In this document: positions 9,098 to 17,915 of the stretch, piece by piece | Layout of the letters: each line of letters opens with the position of its first letter | Position numbering within the stretch: position 1 is the stretch's first letter | Origin: Lysobacterales bacterium | GTDB lineage: Bacteria; Pseudomonadota; Gammaproteobacteria; Xanthomonadales; Ahniellaceae | Assembly (NCBI GenBank): GCA_016182785.1 | Contig: JACPFU010000007.1 | Span: forward strand, 1 to 64,000 | Length of the DNA: 64,000 bases | Reading direction: 5' to 3' | Translations under genes and position numbers: made by a program | Notes under the pieces: generated by a model | Database searches by the model: none | Told to the model about the DNA's origin: nothing | The model's input: only the letters and a program-made list of their open reading frames with translations

Positions 9098-12000
9098 ATG
9101 GTTCTTGGTTCATTGGGCGGCCGCCTGCTGCGGCCGCTGCTGGCTGTGTGCGTGCTGCTGCCGCTGGCTGCGCAAGCCCAGGTCATTCACACCTATGACG
9201 ACGTGCCGGGCGCGGCGGTCGCGATTCCCGACAACGGCTGCGCCAATCCGCTGGTGCGAAGCTTCGTGGTCGGCGATTCGTATCCGGTCGGTAATGTCGC
9301 GCTGGGGCTCGAAGTCACGCATCCGTGGCGCAGCGATGTCGTGGTGACGCTGACCGCCCCCGACAGCTCCGTCGTGACCCTGACCGATGGCGTCGCCAGC
9401 GACGGCCAGGACCACTACCGGGTGATGCTGTCGACCAACGGCGAAGGTGCGCTCAACGATGGCGACATCGATCCGGCGGCCAATGTCCATTACCGCCGGC
9501 TGGTGTCGGTGCCTGCGCTCGCCGGGTTCTATGCCGGCTCATCCGCCGGGACCTGGCAGTTGCGCATCTGCGACGACGAGGCCGCCGATGTCGGCAGCTT
9601 CGAGCGCGCGCGACTGGTGCTGCGCGACGACACCACCACGTTGACCGCCGCCTGCGGCCCCAGCCTCAGCTACGACTGGGGTGCCAACGGCAACGGCAAC
9701 CCCTTCGCCAGCACCTCGTTGAACGGCATCACGCTCAGCCAGGGAGCCACCAGCGGCGAGGCGCCGACCGACTCGGGCAGCGGCCTGCCGAGCTTCGTGA
9801 CGCGCACCGGCACGCTGGGCGCGCACGCCGGCTACTACGTGCTCGGCATGGATACCAGCGGCGACACCGAGCTCTCGGCCGAAGCCACCGTGTTCACGTT
9901 TTCCGAACCGGTGCTCGGGCTCACCTTCGACCTGCTCGATGTCGACACCGGCACCTTCGAGGACTACGTGCGCATCGACGCGCTCGACACCGATGGCGCG
10001 CTGGTTCCGAAGCAGGCGGCGCTGCAGGGAACGCTGGCTCACGCCGGAGACTGGAGCGAGGCCGACGACTCGGTCAACAGCAATTCGACGAATGGCAACG
10101 TGACCTACACCTTCGACGGGCCGGTGGCGTCGATCCGCGTGCAGTACGCGCAGGGTGACCAGCCGCAGACCAACTCGCGCTTCCAGAACATCGGCATTTC
10201 CGACTTCCGCTTCTGCGCGCTCGACTATGGCGATGCGCCGGCGAGCTACGTGACCGCCTTCGCCGCCGGCGGCGCCCGCCATGGTCTGGCTGGGCGCAGC
10301 CTGTATCTCGGAACCCGGCCCGACGGCGAAGCCGATGGCGTGCCCGACGTCGCCGCCAACAGCGATGGCGCCGACGAAGACGCGCTGACCCTGCCGACGC
10401 TGGTGTCCTCGCCAACGCCGCATTTCGAGTGCGGCAGCTATGCCGCGGCGATCGACGAGTTCTGCGTGTCGGTCGCCCTCGCCAATGGCACCGGCACTGC
10501 GGCGCAGCTGGTCGGCTGGTTCGATGCCAATGGCGATGGCGATTTCAACGACGCCAACGAACGCAGCCTGCCTGCGCTTGGCAACGGCAGCGGCGGAGCC
10601 GGCGATGCGAGCTTCAGCACCGGGAACATCCCCGCCGCCAGCAGCGGCAGCGTGGTGCTGGTGTGGGGAGGCATGACCGCGATCACGCAGAACGATACCT
10701 ATCTGCGCCTGCGCCTGAGCCGCGACGCCACGTTTTTCAGCGACTCGCCGCCGCCGCCGTCCACCGGGCTCGCGAGCGACGGCGAGGTCGAGGACCATCG
10801 CGTCCCGGCCGGCACGCTGCCGGTCACCCTGTCGCACTTGTCATCGCGGGTGCTCGGCGGCGGCGTGCGCGTGCAGTTCGAGACCGCCACCGAAACCGGC
10901 AACGTCGGCTTCCGCCTGGTCGAGCGCGTCGATGGCCGCGAGCTGGCCCTGCATGCGGGCATGCTCGCGAGCGAACGCAGCGACAGCGCCGAAGTCAGCC
11001 GCTATGCGTTGACGCTGGCCGCGGCGCCGGCCTCCGGTCGCTTCTACATCGTCGATCAGGATGTGCGAGGGCGCCGCAGCGCGCACGGTCCGTTCGAGGT
11101 CGGTCGCGACTATGGCGCGCCCGCCGCGAGCGCGGACTTCGATTGGGGCGCGACCCGCGGCGCATTGGCCGAACTCGCACGGCTTCGCCAATCCGCAGGC
11201 AGCGCCGGCACGGTGCGGCTGTGGGTGCAGCAGCCGGGCTTCCAGCGCGTGACGCACGCGATGCTGCTGGCAGCGGGCGTCGACCTGCGTGGCGTCGCCG
11301 TCGATCGCATCGGGCTCACGTTCCGCGGCCAGCCGGTGCCACGGCGCGTGCACGCGACTGGCGCGGTGTTCGCCGCGGACAGCGCGATCGACTTCCCGGC
11401 CGATCCCGGGTACTCGCTGTACACCAAGGAGTTCCCGTACCTGCTGCGCGTCGACGGCGTTGGCGTCGAGGACATCGCGCAGGACACGCTCGCCGCCACC
11501 GACGCGGTGGACGCCTGGTACTGGGCCGAGTCCCAGTACGCGCCGGATGCGCGCTACACGTTTGCCTCGCCCACCGACGACCCGTGGTACGCCGAGCGCG
11601 TGCTTGCCTACGCAAACCAGCCGGCGCAGCTGTCGCGCACGCTCGCTGCCAGCGCCATCGCCAGCGTCGAGGGCGCCACGCCGCAACTCGTGGTCGATCT
11701 GATCGGCGTCACCAACTGGCCGGGCAGCGCGCCCGATCATCGCGTCGAATTGCGCGTCGATGGCGTGAGCGTCGGCAGCGCCGTATTTGACGGCCTGCGC
11801 GCGCAGAGGCTGACGGCGAAGACCTCGCTGCCGGCCTCCGGGAACCTGCCGGTCGAACTGCGCGTCAGCGGCGACACCGGCTTCGACTACGACCTGGTCT
11901 ACCTCGACCGCATGGCCCTGCGTTACCCGCGGCGCATGGTCGCCGAAGCCGGCAGGTTGGACATCCCCGCGCTGCAAGCCGCCGGTGATGCCTGGGCCGA

Positions 12001-13291
12001 GATGGCGGGCGATGACGATGCCGGGGAGTCCTTGCTGGCGTCCTCCTTCGAGGGCCAGGACCAGGTTCCCGGTTTCGTTGCCGCAGGACTCGGTGGCGAT
12101 GCGTTGGGCTATGCCGACACTGGCCGCAGCTGGCGTGCGCTGCGTGCTGTCGCGACCGCGGGCGGCTCGATGTGGCCGGTGGCGGCTGGAGCGCGCTACT
12201 GGCTCGGCGAACCGAGCGCGCTCGCCGCACCGCGGGTCGACACGCTGGGCGAAGTGGCGCCGCTGGTGCAGGGCCAGGCCGACTATCTGGTGATCACGCA
12301 CGCATTGTTCGAGCCGCACCTGGCACCGCTGGTCGCGCGCCAGCAGGCGCGCGGGCTCTCGGTGCGCGTGGTCGATGTCGCGCAGGTCTACGCGCAATTC
12401 AACGACCACGTGCCGGAAGCGCAGGCGATCCAGCGCTTCATCGACAAGGCCGTGGCGCAGATGGGCGTGCAGTACGTGCTGCTGGTCGGTGCCGACAGCT
12501 ACGACTACAAGAACTTCCTCGGCAGCGGCTCGGTCAGCCTGGTGCCGACGCGCTACATGGCCTACGGCGACGTCGTGCACTACGCACCCGCCGATGGCCG
12601 CTACGTCGATCGCGATGGCGACGGCGCGCCCGAAGCCGCGATCGGTCGCCTGCCGGTGCGCAGCGTCGCCGAGCTGCAGCAGCTGCTGGCGAAATCGGCA
12701 GCCGCGGCCGCTCCGAGGCGTGCGCTGCTGGTCAGCCCGGTGGATGAAAGCGACGCACCGTTCCGTGCCGTGCACGAGGGCTTCGCGGCGCGTTGGCCGG
12801 CCGGTTGGACACTCGATCGTGCCTACGTCGACGAGATCGGTCTGGAGCCGACCCGTGCCGCGCTCGCCAGTGCGCTGAACCAGCGTCTCGGGGTGCTGAG
12901 CTTCGTCGGTCATTCCGCGCCCACGCAGTGGAGCTTCGATCCGATCCTGAGTACCGCGGACCTGGTCGGTCGCAGCGGGCTGGCCGACCTGGTCGTGCAA
13001 TGGGGTTGCTGGAACAGCTACTTCGTCGCACCGACCGCGAACACCCTGGCACACGGCTTCCTGCTGACGCCGGGATCGGGCGCGGCGGCGGTGATCGGCG
13101 TGACCAGCCTCACCGACCTGAAGTCGCACGAGGCGCTCGGCAACCTGTTGCTGCCGGAACTGGTCGCGGGCGTACGCATCGGCGATGCATTGCGGCTGGC
13201 GAAGATGCAGCTGGCGGCGCAGGGCGAGCGCTATCGCGACATCCTGACCGCGGCGACCCTGCTCGGCGATCCCGCCGAGCCGATGCCCTGA
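9098..13291 (+). CDS. Gingipain-type cysteine peptidase (family C25), secreted multidomain
   Basis: This 1397-residue protein begins with a signal peptide ending around AAQAQ, preceded by a GGGGGA ribosome site. Residues about 30-185 look like a proprotein-convertase P domain (VALGLEVTHPWRSDVVVTL, then LRICDDEAADVGSFE). A DYGDAP...DGADED to DGEVED segment (about 375-570) matches a GEVED-type domain. The C-terminal third is a C25 peptidase: YLVITHALFEPHLAPLVARQ opens it, VLLVGADSYDYKNFL and an RYVDRDGDGAPEAAIGRLPV segment follow, and the catalytic pair is His1272 in FVGHS and Cys1304 in QWGCWNS. The 32-residue His-Cys spacing is close to that of gingipain R. The domain set fits a secreted protease; substrates are unknown. 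No obvious type IX secretion C-terminal domain follows. Confidence 0.85.
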   Translation: MVLGSLGGRLLRPLLAVCVLLPLAAQAQVIHTYDDVPGAAVAIPDNGCANPLVRSFVVGDSYPVGNVALGLEVTHPWRSDVVVTLTAPDSSVVTLTDGVASDGQDHYRVMLSTNGEGALNDGDIDPAANVHYRRLVSVPALAGFYAGSSAGTWQLRICDDEAADVGSFERARLVLRDDTTTLTAACGPSLSYDWGANGNGNPFASTSLNGITLSQGATSGEAPTDSGSGLPSFVTRTGTLGAHAGYYVLGMDTSGDTELSAEATVFTFSEPVLGLTFDLLDVDTGTFEDYVRIDALDTDGALVPKQAALQGTLAHAGDWSEADDSVNSNSTNGNVTYTFDGPVASIRVQYAQGDQPQTNSRFQNIGISDFRFCALDYGDAPASYVTAFAAGGARHGLAGRSLYLGTRPDGEADGVPDVAANSDGADEDALTLPTLVSSPTPHFECGSYAAAIDEFCVSVALANGTGTAAQLVGWFDANGDGDFNDANERSLPALGNGSGGAGDASFSTGNIPAASSGSVVLVWGGMTAITQNDTYLRLRLSRDATFFSDSPPPPSTGLASDGEVEDHRVPAGTLPVTLSHLSSRVLGGGVRVQFETATETGNVGFRLVERVDGRELALHAGMLASERSDSAEVSRYALTLAAAPASGRFYIVDQDVRGRRSAHGPFEVGRDYGAPAASADFDWGATRGALAELARLRQSAGSAGTVRLWVQQPGFQRVTHAMLLAAGVDLRGVAVDRIGLTFRGQPVPRRVHATGAVFAADSAIDFPADPGYSLYTKEFPYLLRVDGVGVEDIAQDTLAATDAVDAWYWAESQYAPDARYTFASPTDDPWYAERVLAYANQPAQLSRTLAASAIASVEGATPQLVVDLIGVTNWPGSAPDHRVELRVDGVSVGSAVFDGLRAQRLTAKTSLPASGNLPVELRVSGDTGFDYDLVYLDRMALRYPRRMVAEAGRLDIPALQAAGDAWAEMAGDDDAGESLLASSFEGQDQVPGFVAAGLGGDALGYADTGRSWRALRAVATAGGSMWPVAAGARYWLGEPSALAAPRVDTLGEVAPLVQGQADYLVITHALFEPHLAPLVARQQARGLSVRVVDVAQVYAQFNDHVPEAQAIQRFIDKAVAQMGVQYVLLVGADSYDYKNFLGSGSVSLVPTRYMAYGDVVHYAPADGRYVDRDGDGAPEAAIGRLPVRSVAELQQLLAKSAAAAAPRRALLVSPVDESDAPFRAVHEGFAARWPAGWTLDRAYVDEIGLEPTRAALASALNQRLGVLSFVGHSAPTQWSFDPILSTADLVGRSGLADLVVQWGCWNSYFVAPTANTLAHGFLLTPGSGAAAVIGVTSLTDLKSHEALGNLLLPELVAGVRIGDALRLAKMQLAAQGERYRDILTAATLLGDPAEPMP

Positions 13292-13296
13292 AACCC

Positions 13297-13326
13297 GCCG
13301 CGCCCGGCAGCGGTGCCGGGCGCGGC
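13297..13326. terminator. Bidirectional hairpin between convergent genes
   Basis: A perfect 13-bp stem (GCCGCGCCCGGCA with TGCCGGGCGCGGC) and a GCGG loop sit between the protease stop and the ETF-QO stop. There is no long T tract on either side, though TTT follows on the minus strand. Confidence 0.65.
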
Positions 13327-13330
13327 GTCG

Positions 13331-14929
13331 TCACAGGTTCTGGTAGTTCGGCCCGGCGCCGCCTTCCGGTGTCACCCAGGTGATGATCTGGTACGGGTCC
13401 TTGATGTCGCAGGTCTTGCAGTGCACGCAGTTCGCGGCGTTGATCTGCAGGCGCAAACCGGATTCGTCCTGGACCATCTCGTAGACGCCGGCCGGACAGA
13501 ACTTGGTGCACGGATTGCCGAACTCCTCGACGCAGCGGGTGATGCAGATGTTGGTGTCGGCGACGCGCAGGTGCACCGGCTGGTCTTCGTCATGCTCGGT
13601 CGCGGCGAAGTAGACCGAGGCGAGGCGGTCGCGCGGCGGCAGCGAACGCTCGACCCAGTGGCGGTCGATCGCGCCGATCTCGTTCACGCGCTTCAGCTGC
13701 GCATGGTCGGCGTGATTGCGCAGGGTCCACGGCGAGTAGCCCGCGGTCACCGTTTCCCAGCCGGCGTTGATCATGCCGAGCCACAGGCCGCCGTGGAATC
13801 CGGGCTTGATGTTGCGCACCTTTTTCAGTTCGGACAGGACCGGTGAAGCGCGCAACGCGGCGTCGAAGCCGACCACGCTGTTGGTGCGGGCGATGTGTTC
13901 GGCTGCGAGCATGCCGCCGCGCATCGCCTGATGCGTGCCCTTGATCTTCGGCACGTTCAGCGTGCCGGCGCCGTCGCCGATCAGGATCGCCCCCGGCATC
14001 TCGACTTGCGGCAACGACTGGAAGCCGCCGGCCGCGATCGCGCGTGCACCACCGGAGAGGATGCTGCCGCCCTCGAGCATCGGCTTCACCAGCGGGTGGT
14101 GCTTGAGCTGCTGGAACAGCTCGAATGGCATCAGCTTCGGGTCGCGGTAGTCGAGCCCGCAGACGTAGCCGATCGCGATGCGATCCTGGTCGAGGTGGTA
14201 GATGAAGCTGCCGCCATAGGTCGCGCTGTCCGCCGGCCAGCCGACGGTGTGGATGATGCGCCCTGGCGTCGCGCGCCCTGCAGGCACCTGCCACAGCTCC
14301 TTCATGCCGACGGAATAGGTCTGCGGGTCGCTGTACTTGTCCAGCTCGAAGCGCTGGATCAGCTGCTTCGACAGGTGCCCGCGCACGCCCTCGGCGAGCA
14401 CGGTGATCGCGGCGTGGATATCGACGCCCTGGGTGTAGCCGGGTTTGTGCGAGCCGTCCTTGGCCACGCCCATGTCGCCGATGCGCACGCCGCAGACGGC
14501 ACCCTTGGTGTCGAACACCGGTTCGCTGGCGGCGAAGCCCGGGAAGATCTCGACGCCGAGTGCTTCCGCCTGTGGCGCCAGCCACGCGCACAACGCACCC
14601 AGCGAGACGATGACGTTGCCGTGGTTGTTCATCTGCGGCGGCGTCGGCAGCCGATAGTGCTTGTTCGCGGTGAGCAGGAAGAAGTCGTCGGCGCCGGCAG
14701 CGACGCAGATCGGTGGCGGCGACTTGCGCCACTCCGGCAGCAGCGCGTCGAGCGGGCCGGTCTCGATGACGGCGCCGGAGAGGATCTGCGCGCCGACCGC
14801 CGAGGCCTTCTCGATCACGCAGATGCTGGTGTCGGGCTTGAGTTGCTTGAGGCGGATCGCGAACGCGAGCCCGGCCGGGCCGGCACCGACGACGCAGACG
14901 TCGTATTGCATGATTTCGCGTTCGCTCAT
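13331..14929 (-). CDS. Electron transfer flavoprotein-ubiquinone oxidoreductase
   Basis: This 532-residue membrane-associated enzyme passes electrons from ETF, reduced by acyl-CoA and amino-acid dehydrogenases, to ubiquinone. The FAD-binding dinucleotide fold is at the N-terminus (VCVVGAGPAGLAFAIRL). The C-terminus carries the [4Fe-4S] cysteines: one in GNPCTKFCPAGVYE, then the cluster motif NCVHCKTCDIKDP. The protein ends GGAGPNYQNL, as usual for the family. The start at MSEREIMQYD puts the nucleotide-binding motif at the expected position; the longer reading upstream is arginine-rich and overlaps the divergent gene. Length and motif order fit the family well, and the call is firm. Confidence 0.95.
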   Translation of the reverse strand: MSEREIMQYDVCVVGAGPAGLAFAIRLKQLKPDTSICVIEKASAVGAQILSGAVIETGPLDALLPEWRKSPPPICVAAGADDFFLLTANKHYRLPTPPQMNNHGNVIVSLGALCAWLAPQAEALGVEIFPGFAASEPVFDTKGAVCGVRIGDMGVAKDGSHKPGYTQGVDIHAAITVLAEGVRGHLSKQLIQRFELDKYSDPQTYSVGMKELWQVPAGRATPGRIIHTVGWPADSATYGGSFIYHLDQDRIAIGYVCGLDYRDPKLMPFELFQQLKHHPLVKPMLEGGSILSGGARAIAAGGFQSLPQVEMPGAILIGDGAGTLNVPKIKGTHQAMRGGMLAAEHIARTNSVVGFDAALRASPVLSELKKVRNIKPGFHGGLWLGMINAGWETVTAGYSPWTLRNHADHAQLKRVNEIGAIDRHWVERSLPPRDRLASVYFAATEHDEDQPVHLRVADTNICITRCVEEFGNPCTKFCPAGVYEMVQDESGLRLQINAANCVHCKTCDIKDPYQIITWVTPEGGAGPNYQNL

Positions 14930-15009
14930 GGCGGTTTCCTGGAGGCCGGCCGGCATTATCCGGGTGCGGGGCATCGCGGGGCAATGAACGGCGACGCTAT
15001 GCTCGGCGC

Positions 15010-16782
15010 ATGACGGCGATGCTCGCGGTCGTGGCCCTGGCCGGGACCACGTCGAATCCTCCGGACGGCTTTGCGGCGGGCATCCGCTCGCTCGGCGGCT
15101 TTGCGCCCTTTGGTGCCGATGAAGTCGACAGCGATGCACTGCGCCTGTGGGTGGCGCGCAGCTTCCGCGGCGCCGGTCTGGCTGCCGCCGATGGCCGCGT
15201 GCTGGCGATCGACGGGCGCCTGCGTGATCGCGCCGAATTCGTGCAGCGCCACGCGCTTGCCAGTGACGCCAGTGACGCCGCGCTGATCCTGGCCGCCTAC
15301 GCCGCGCGCGGGCCGGCGCTGTTCGAGTCGCTCGATGCCGATATCGCGCTGCTGCTGGTGGATGCGCCGGCGCGACGGGTGATCCTGTTCCGCGACGTAC
15401 TCGGGGAGCGCGGGCTGCGCTATGCCGTGCGCGGCACGCAGCTGCAGGTATCGAGCCGCGGCAGCGCGATCGTGGCGATGCGCGGCGAGACGCTGGTGCC
15501 GAACGAGGTCGCGATGGCGCACTATTTCGCGCTGCGTGCGCCGCCCGACGAGGTGGCCTGGATGCAGGGTGTCGAGGAACTGCCGGCCGGCGGCCTGCTG
15601 CTGTTCGACGACGGCCAGCGTCGCTACCGCCGCTTCACCCCCGATCTCCCGACTGCACCGCTGCGCTTTGGCTCCGACGCCGAAGCCGCCGAAGCCTGGC
15701 GAGAAGTCGTGGCCGGCGCAGTGGCGCGGGCGTGTGCGGATACGGATCGTGCAGCCATCAGCCTGAGCAGTGGCATCGATTCGACCCTGATCGCCGCGTT
15801 CCTGGATCCTGGTCGCGCCTGTGCGGTGAGCTGGACCACTCCCAAGTTCCCGGAGTGCGACGAGTCGGTGCTGGCCGGCGCGACGGCGAATCTGCTCGGC
15901 CTGCCGCACCGACTGGTCCAGGGCAGCGATCTGTTGCCGGACGCGCACCTGCACTCGTGGCCGATCGAGCCGGAAGCGCCTTACGCGAACGTCTTTCGCC
16001 TGTTGCTGCAGGCGACCTGGCAGGCCGCGGCCGGGTGTGGTGCGAATGTGCTCCTGAATGGTTGCTTCGGCGACGAACTGCAAGTCGCGCCGCGCCATTG
16101 GCCGGGCTCGCTGGTGCAGGAGCGCGGCTGGAACGCGCTGTTGCGGGAACTCGCCAGCCAGCGGCACGAGCGCGGAACGCGCGCACTGTGGGCGGACCCG
16201 GGGTTGCGCCGCTGCCTTCTGCCGCAGCGGCGCGCGAGGCCGCCGAAATGGGTCACCGCGGCGTCTCGGCAGCAACTCCGTGCGGGCGGTGCGGAGGGCC
16301 CGTGGGGGCTGCGACTGCACCGCCTGTACGGCCGCGAGGCGGCGGAGAGCGGCGACCTGTTGCGTCGATTTGCCAACAGCCTCGGGCTCGAGTTGCGCTA
16401 CGTCTATCGTGATCCCGCGCTGCTGCGCTTTGCGATCGCCTTGCCGGCCCACTACGGGCACTCGTTGCGCGGGTCGAAATGGCTGAGCCGGGAAATCCTG
16501 CGGGGACGCGTGCCCGAGGCGGTGCGCCGAGGATCGCGAGTCGGGTTGCTGTCGCCGATGTTTCGCACCGCGATCAAGCGGCTTGATCGCGCTTGGGTCG
16601 ATTCGCTGCTGTTGCGGCCGGATGCGGTCTGGCCGCGGCATGTGGCAGCGCCGGCCCTGCGGAAAATCCTCGGACTGCATTCCGACTCGGATCAGTTCAT
16701 GGCATGGACGGTGCTTTCGGCCGAAGTGTGGCGACTCTTTCACGCAGAACCCGACCGCGCGCTGCTAAGATTTCCGCCATAG
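15010..16782 (+). CDS. Asparagine-synthase-like enzyme, probable lasso peptide macrolactam synthetase
   Basis: This 590-residue protein has the two-domain layout of asparagine synthetase B. The N-terminal Ntn-type domain lacks the catalytic Cys2 (it begins MTAML), so it should not hydrolyse glutamine. The C-terminal domain, from about residue 230, has the ATP-pyrophosphate loop in the form LSSGIDSTLIAAF. This is the combination found in lasso-peptide cyclases, which adenylate an Asp/Glu side chain and close a ring on the core N-terminus. The 56-residue precursor gene begins 19 bp downstream, which supports that role. No RRE/PqqD-like or transglutaminase-like protease gene flanks it. It could be another aminotransferring asparagine-synthase homolog, but the precursor makes the lasso role the best reading. 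Confidence 0.8.
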   Translation: MTAMLAVVALAGTTSNPPDGFAAGIRSLGGFAPFGADEVDSDALRLWVARSFRGAGLAAADGRVLAIDGRLRDRAEFVQRHALASDASDAALILAAYAARGPALFESLDADIALLLVDAPARRVILFRDVLGERGLRYAVRGTQLQVSSRGSAIVAMRGETLVPNEVAMAHYFALRAPPDEVAWMQGVEELPAGGLLLFDDGQRRYRRFTPDLPTAPLRFGSDAEAAEAWREVVAGAVARACADTDRAAISLSSGIDSTLIAAFLDPGRACAVSWTTPKFPECDESVLAGATANLLGLPHRLVQGSDLLPDAHLHSWPIEPEAPYANVFRLLLQATWQAAAGCGANVLLNGCFGDELQVAPRHWPGSLVQERGWNALLRELASQRHERGTRALWADPGLRRCLLPQRRARPPKWVTAASRQQLRAGGAEGPWGLRLHRLYGREAAESGDLLRRFANSLGLELRYVYRDPALLRFAIALPAHYGHSLRGSKWLSREILRGRVPEAVRRGSRVGLLSPMFRTAIKRLDRAWVDSLLLRPDAVWPRHVAAPALRKILGLHSDSDQFMAWTVLSAEVWRLFHAEPDRALLRFPP

Positions 16783-16801
16783 CGTCTGCAGGGGGTAGGC
16801 C

Positions 16802-16972
16802 GTGAGCGCAGCATCCAACGACATCGCTGGAAGTTCCACGCAGGTCGAACATCGCCTGGCCTACTCCGCACCGCGCCTGGTCGAACTTGGCGAACTGCGG
16901 GATCTCACTCTGGGCGGATCGCCGGGGGGTGGTGATTCCGGAGCCACGGGAACGCAGAACCCGTTCGGTTGA
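16802..16972 (+). CDS. Lasso-peptide-type precursor (56 aa)
   Basis: The gene starts at GTG 16802 after a strong GGGGGTAGG ribosome site and encodes 56 residues. The leader contains the lasso-family motif YxxPxLxxxGxxxxxT exactly: Tyr21, Pro24, Leu26, Gly30 and Thr36. Since leader cleavage normally occurs two residues after the start of that Thr, the core would be Gly38 to Gly56. Its eighth residue is Asp45, so a Gly1-Asp8 eight-membered macrolactam is possible, with an 11-residue tail ending in NPFG. The core is rich in Gly and has no Cys. It lies between the cyclase gene and the HprK-like gene. Leader recognition is a direct sequence match; the cleavage site and ring are inferred. Confidence 0.8.
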   Translation: MSAASNDIAGSSTQVEHRLAYSAPRLVELGELRDLTLGGSPGGGDSGATGTQNPFG

Positions 16973-17015
16973 GTTCGCGTTGCTGCGGGTCCAAGGCGGC
17001 TGCGGTATCGAGGCG

Positions 17016-17876
17016 ATGCGTCGTCTGCATCTGGGCGCGCCAGACCGGGCTGGTGCTACGGAGTGCGTCGCCGGGGTTGGGGTGCTCGCCGCGTCTGCTT
17101 CCGGCGAGCTGGGGCCCGAATCGCTGCAGGCACTGCCACCCGTCCATTGGCGGGCGTTTGGCGACGCTGCTCGTGCGGAATCGGGTGTTCTGGTCGATGC
17201 CATCCGCGACGTGACCGTGCGTTCCGAGGGAACCCAGATGGAATTGCGGTTTGCGGGCCTCGGGCGCTTGCGGCTCGATCTGGAGGCGCAATCCGCGGAA
17301 GTGGACGAGGACATCGATCCGCGCGCCGCGCGCGAGATCCTGCTTGGGCCCGGGTTGCTGTTGCTGTTGGCGACGCGCGGGATCTATGGCATCCACTCTT
17401 CGGCCATCCGTGTCGATGGCCGTTGTTTCGTGTTGCCGGCGCTTTCCGGGAGCGGCAAGTCCACGGTTGCGCGACTGGCTGCGGAGCTGGGGGCCGAGGC
17501 GTTGACCGACGACATCTCGCCGTTGCTGTTGCACGACGGCGTGCTGCGGCTGCGACCGCGGTTTCCGCAACTGAAGTGGGACGAGCCGCTGCGCACGCCG
17601 GACCTGGACCTTGCGGTCAGTGCGATCGTGTTCCTGCAGCGCGGCGGCGAGGCGCTGGCGCTTGAGCCGCTGGCTGCTGCCGAGGCGATGCGCCTGCTGA
17701 TCCGCGACACCGTCGCGGCGCGGCTGTTTCCGCCGCAGCTGCTGCGCGCACACCTGGAAGCCATGGCGCGCTTCGCCGAGTCGGTGCCGTGCCGCCGCCT
17801 GCATTGGCCTGAAGCGGCACCCGCCGCGTTCGCCGAGCAATGTGCCCGCGCCCTGTCACTGCTCGCCCGGGTTTGA
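17016..17876 (+). CDS. HPr-kinase-like protein of RiPP/lasso type
   Basis: The protein carries a P-loop, GSGKSTVARLA, near residue 144 and an LTDDIS acidic motif soon after, typical of the HprK/PEP-carboxykinase-like kinases found in lasso-peptide loci such as that of paeninodin. There such a kinase can phosphorylate the precursor tail; here Thr and Ser residues in the tail are candidate sites, but this is inference. The start is uncertain. ATG 17016 has GAGG just upstream, while codon use stays coding-like before it, so GTG 16932 or TTG 16980, which would run closer to or into the precursor gene, are possible. The 286-residue reading ends at 17876 and leaves 39 bp to the exporter gene. Confidence 0.75.
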   Translation: MRRLHLGAPDRAGATECVAGVGVLAASASGELGPESLQALPPVHWRAFGDAARAESGVLVDAIRDVTVRSEGTQMELRFAGLGRLRLDLEAQSAEVDEDIDPRAAREILLGPGLLLLLATRGIYGIHSSAIRVDGRCFVLPALSGSGKSTVARLAAELGAEALTDDISPLLLHDGVLRLRPRFPQLKWDEPLRTPDLDLAVSAIVFLQRGGEALALEPLAAAEAMRLLIRDTVAARLFPPQLLRAHLEAMARFAESVPCRRLHWPEAAPAAFAEQCARALSLLARV

Positions 17877-17915
17877 AGCTTGCGGCCCCGGCGGCCATCG
17901 GGGACAGTGACGGAC

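Noticed and set aside
10841-16743. Long minus-strand frames at 10841-13129 and 14956-16743, opposite the protease and the cyclase
   Set aside because: No motif, signal or ribosome site; the overlapping plus-strand proteins carry clear catalytic motifs.
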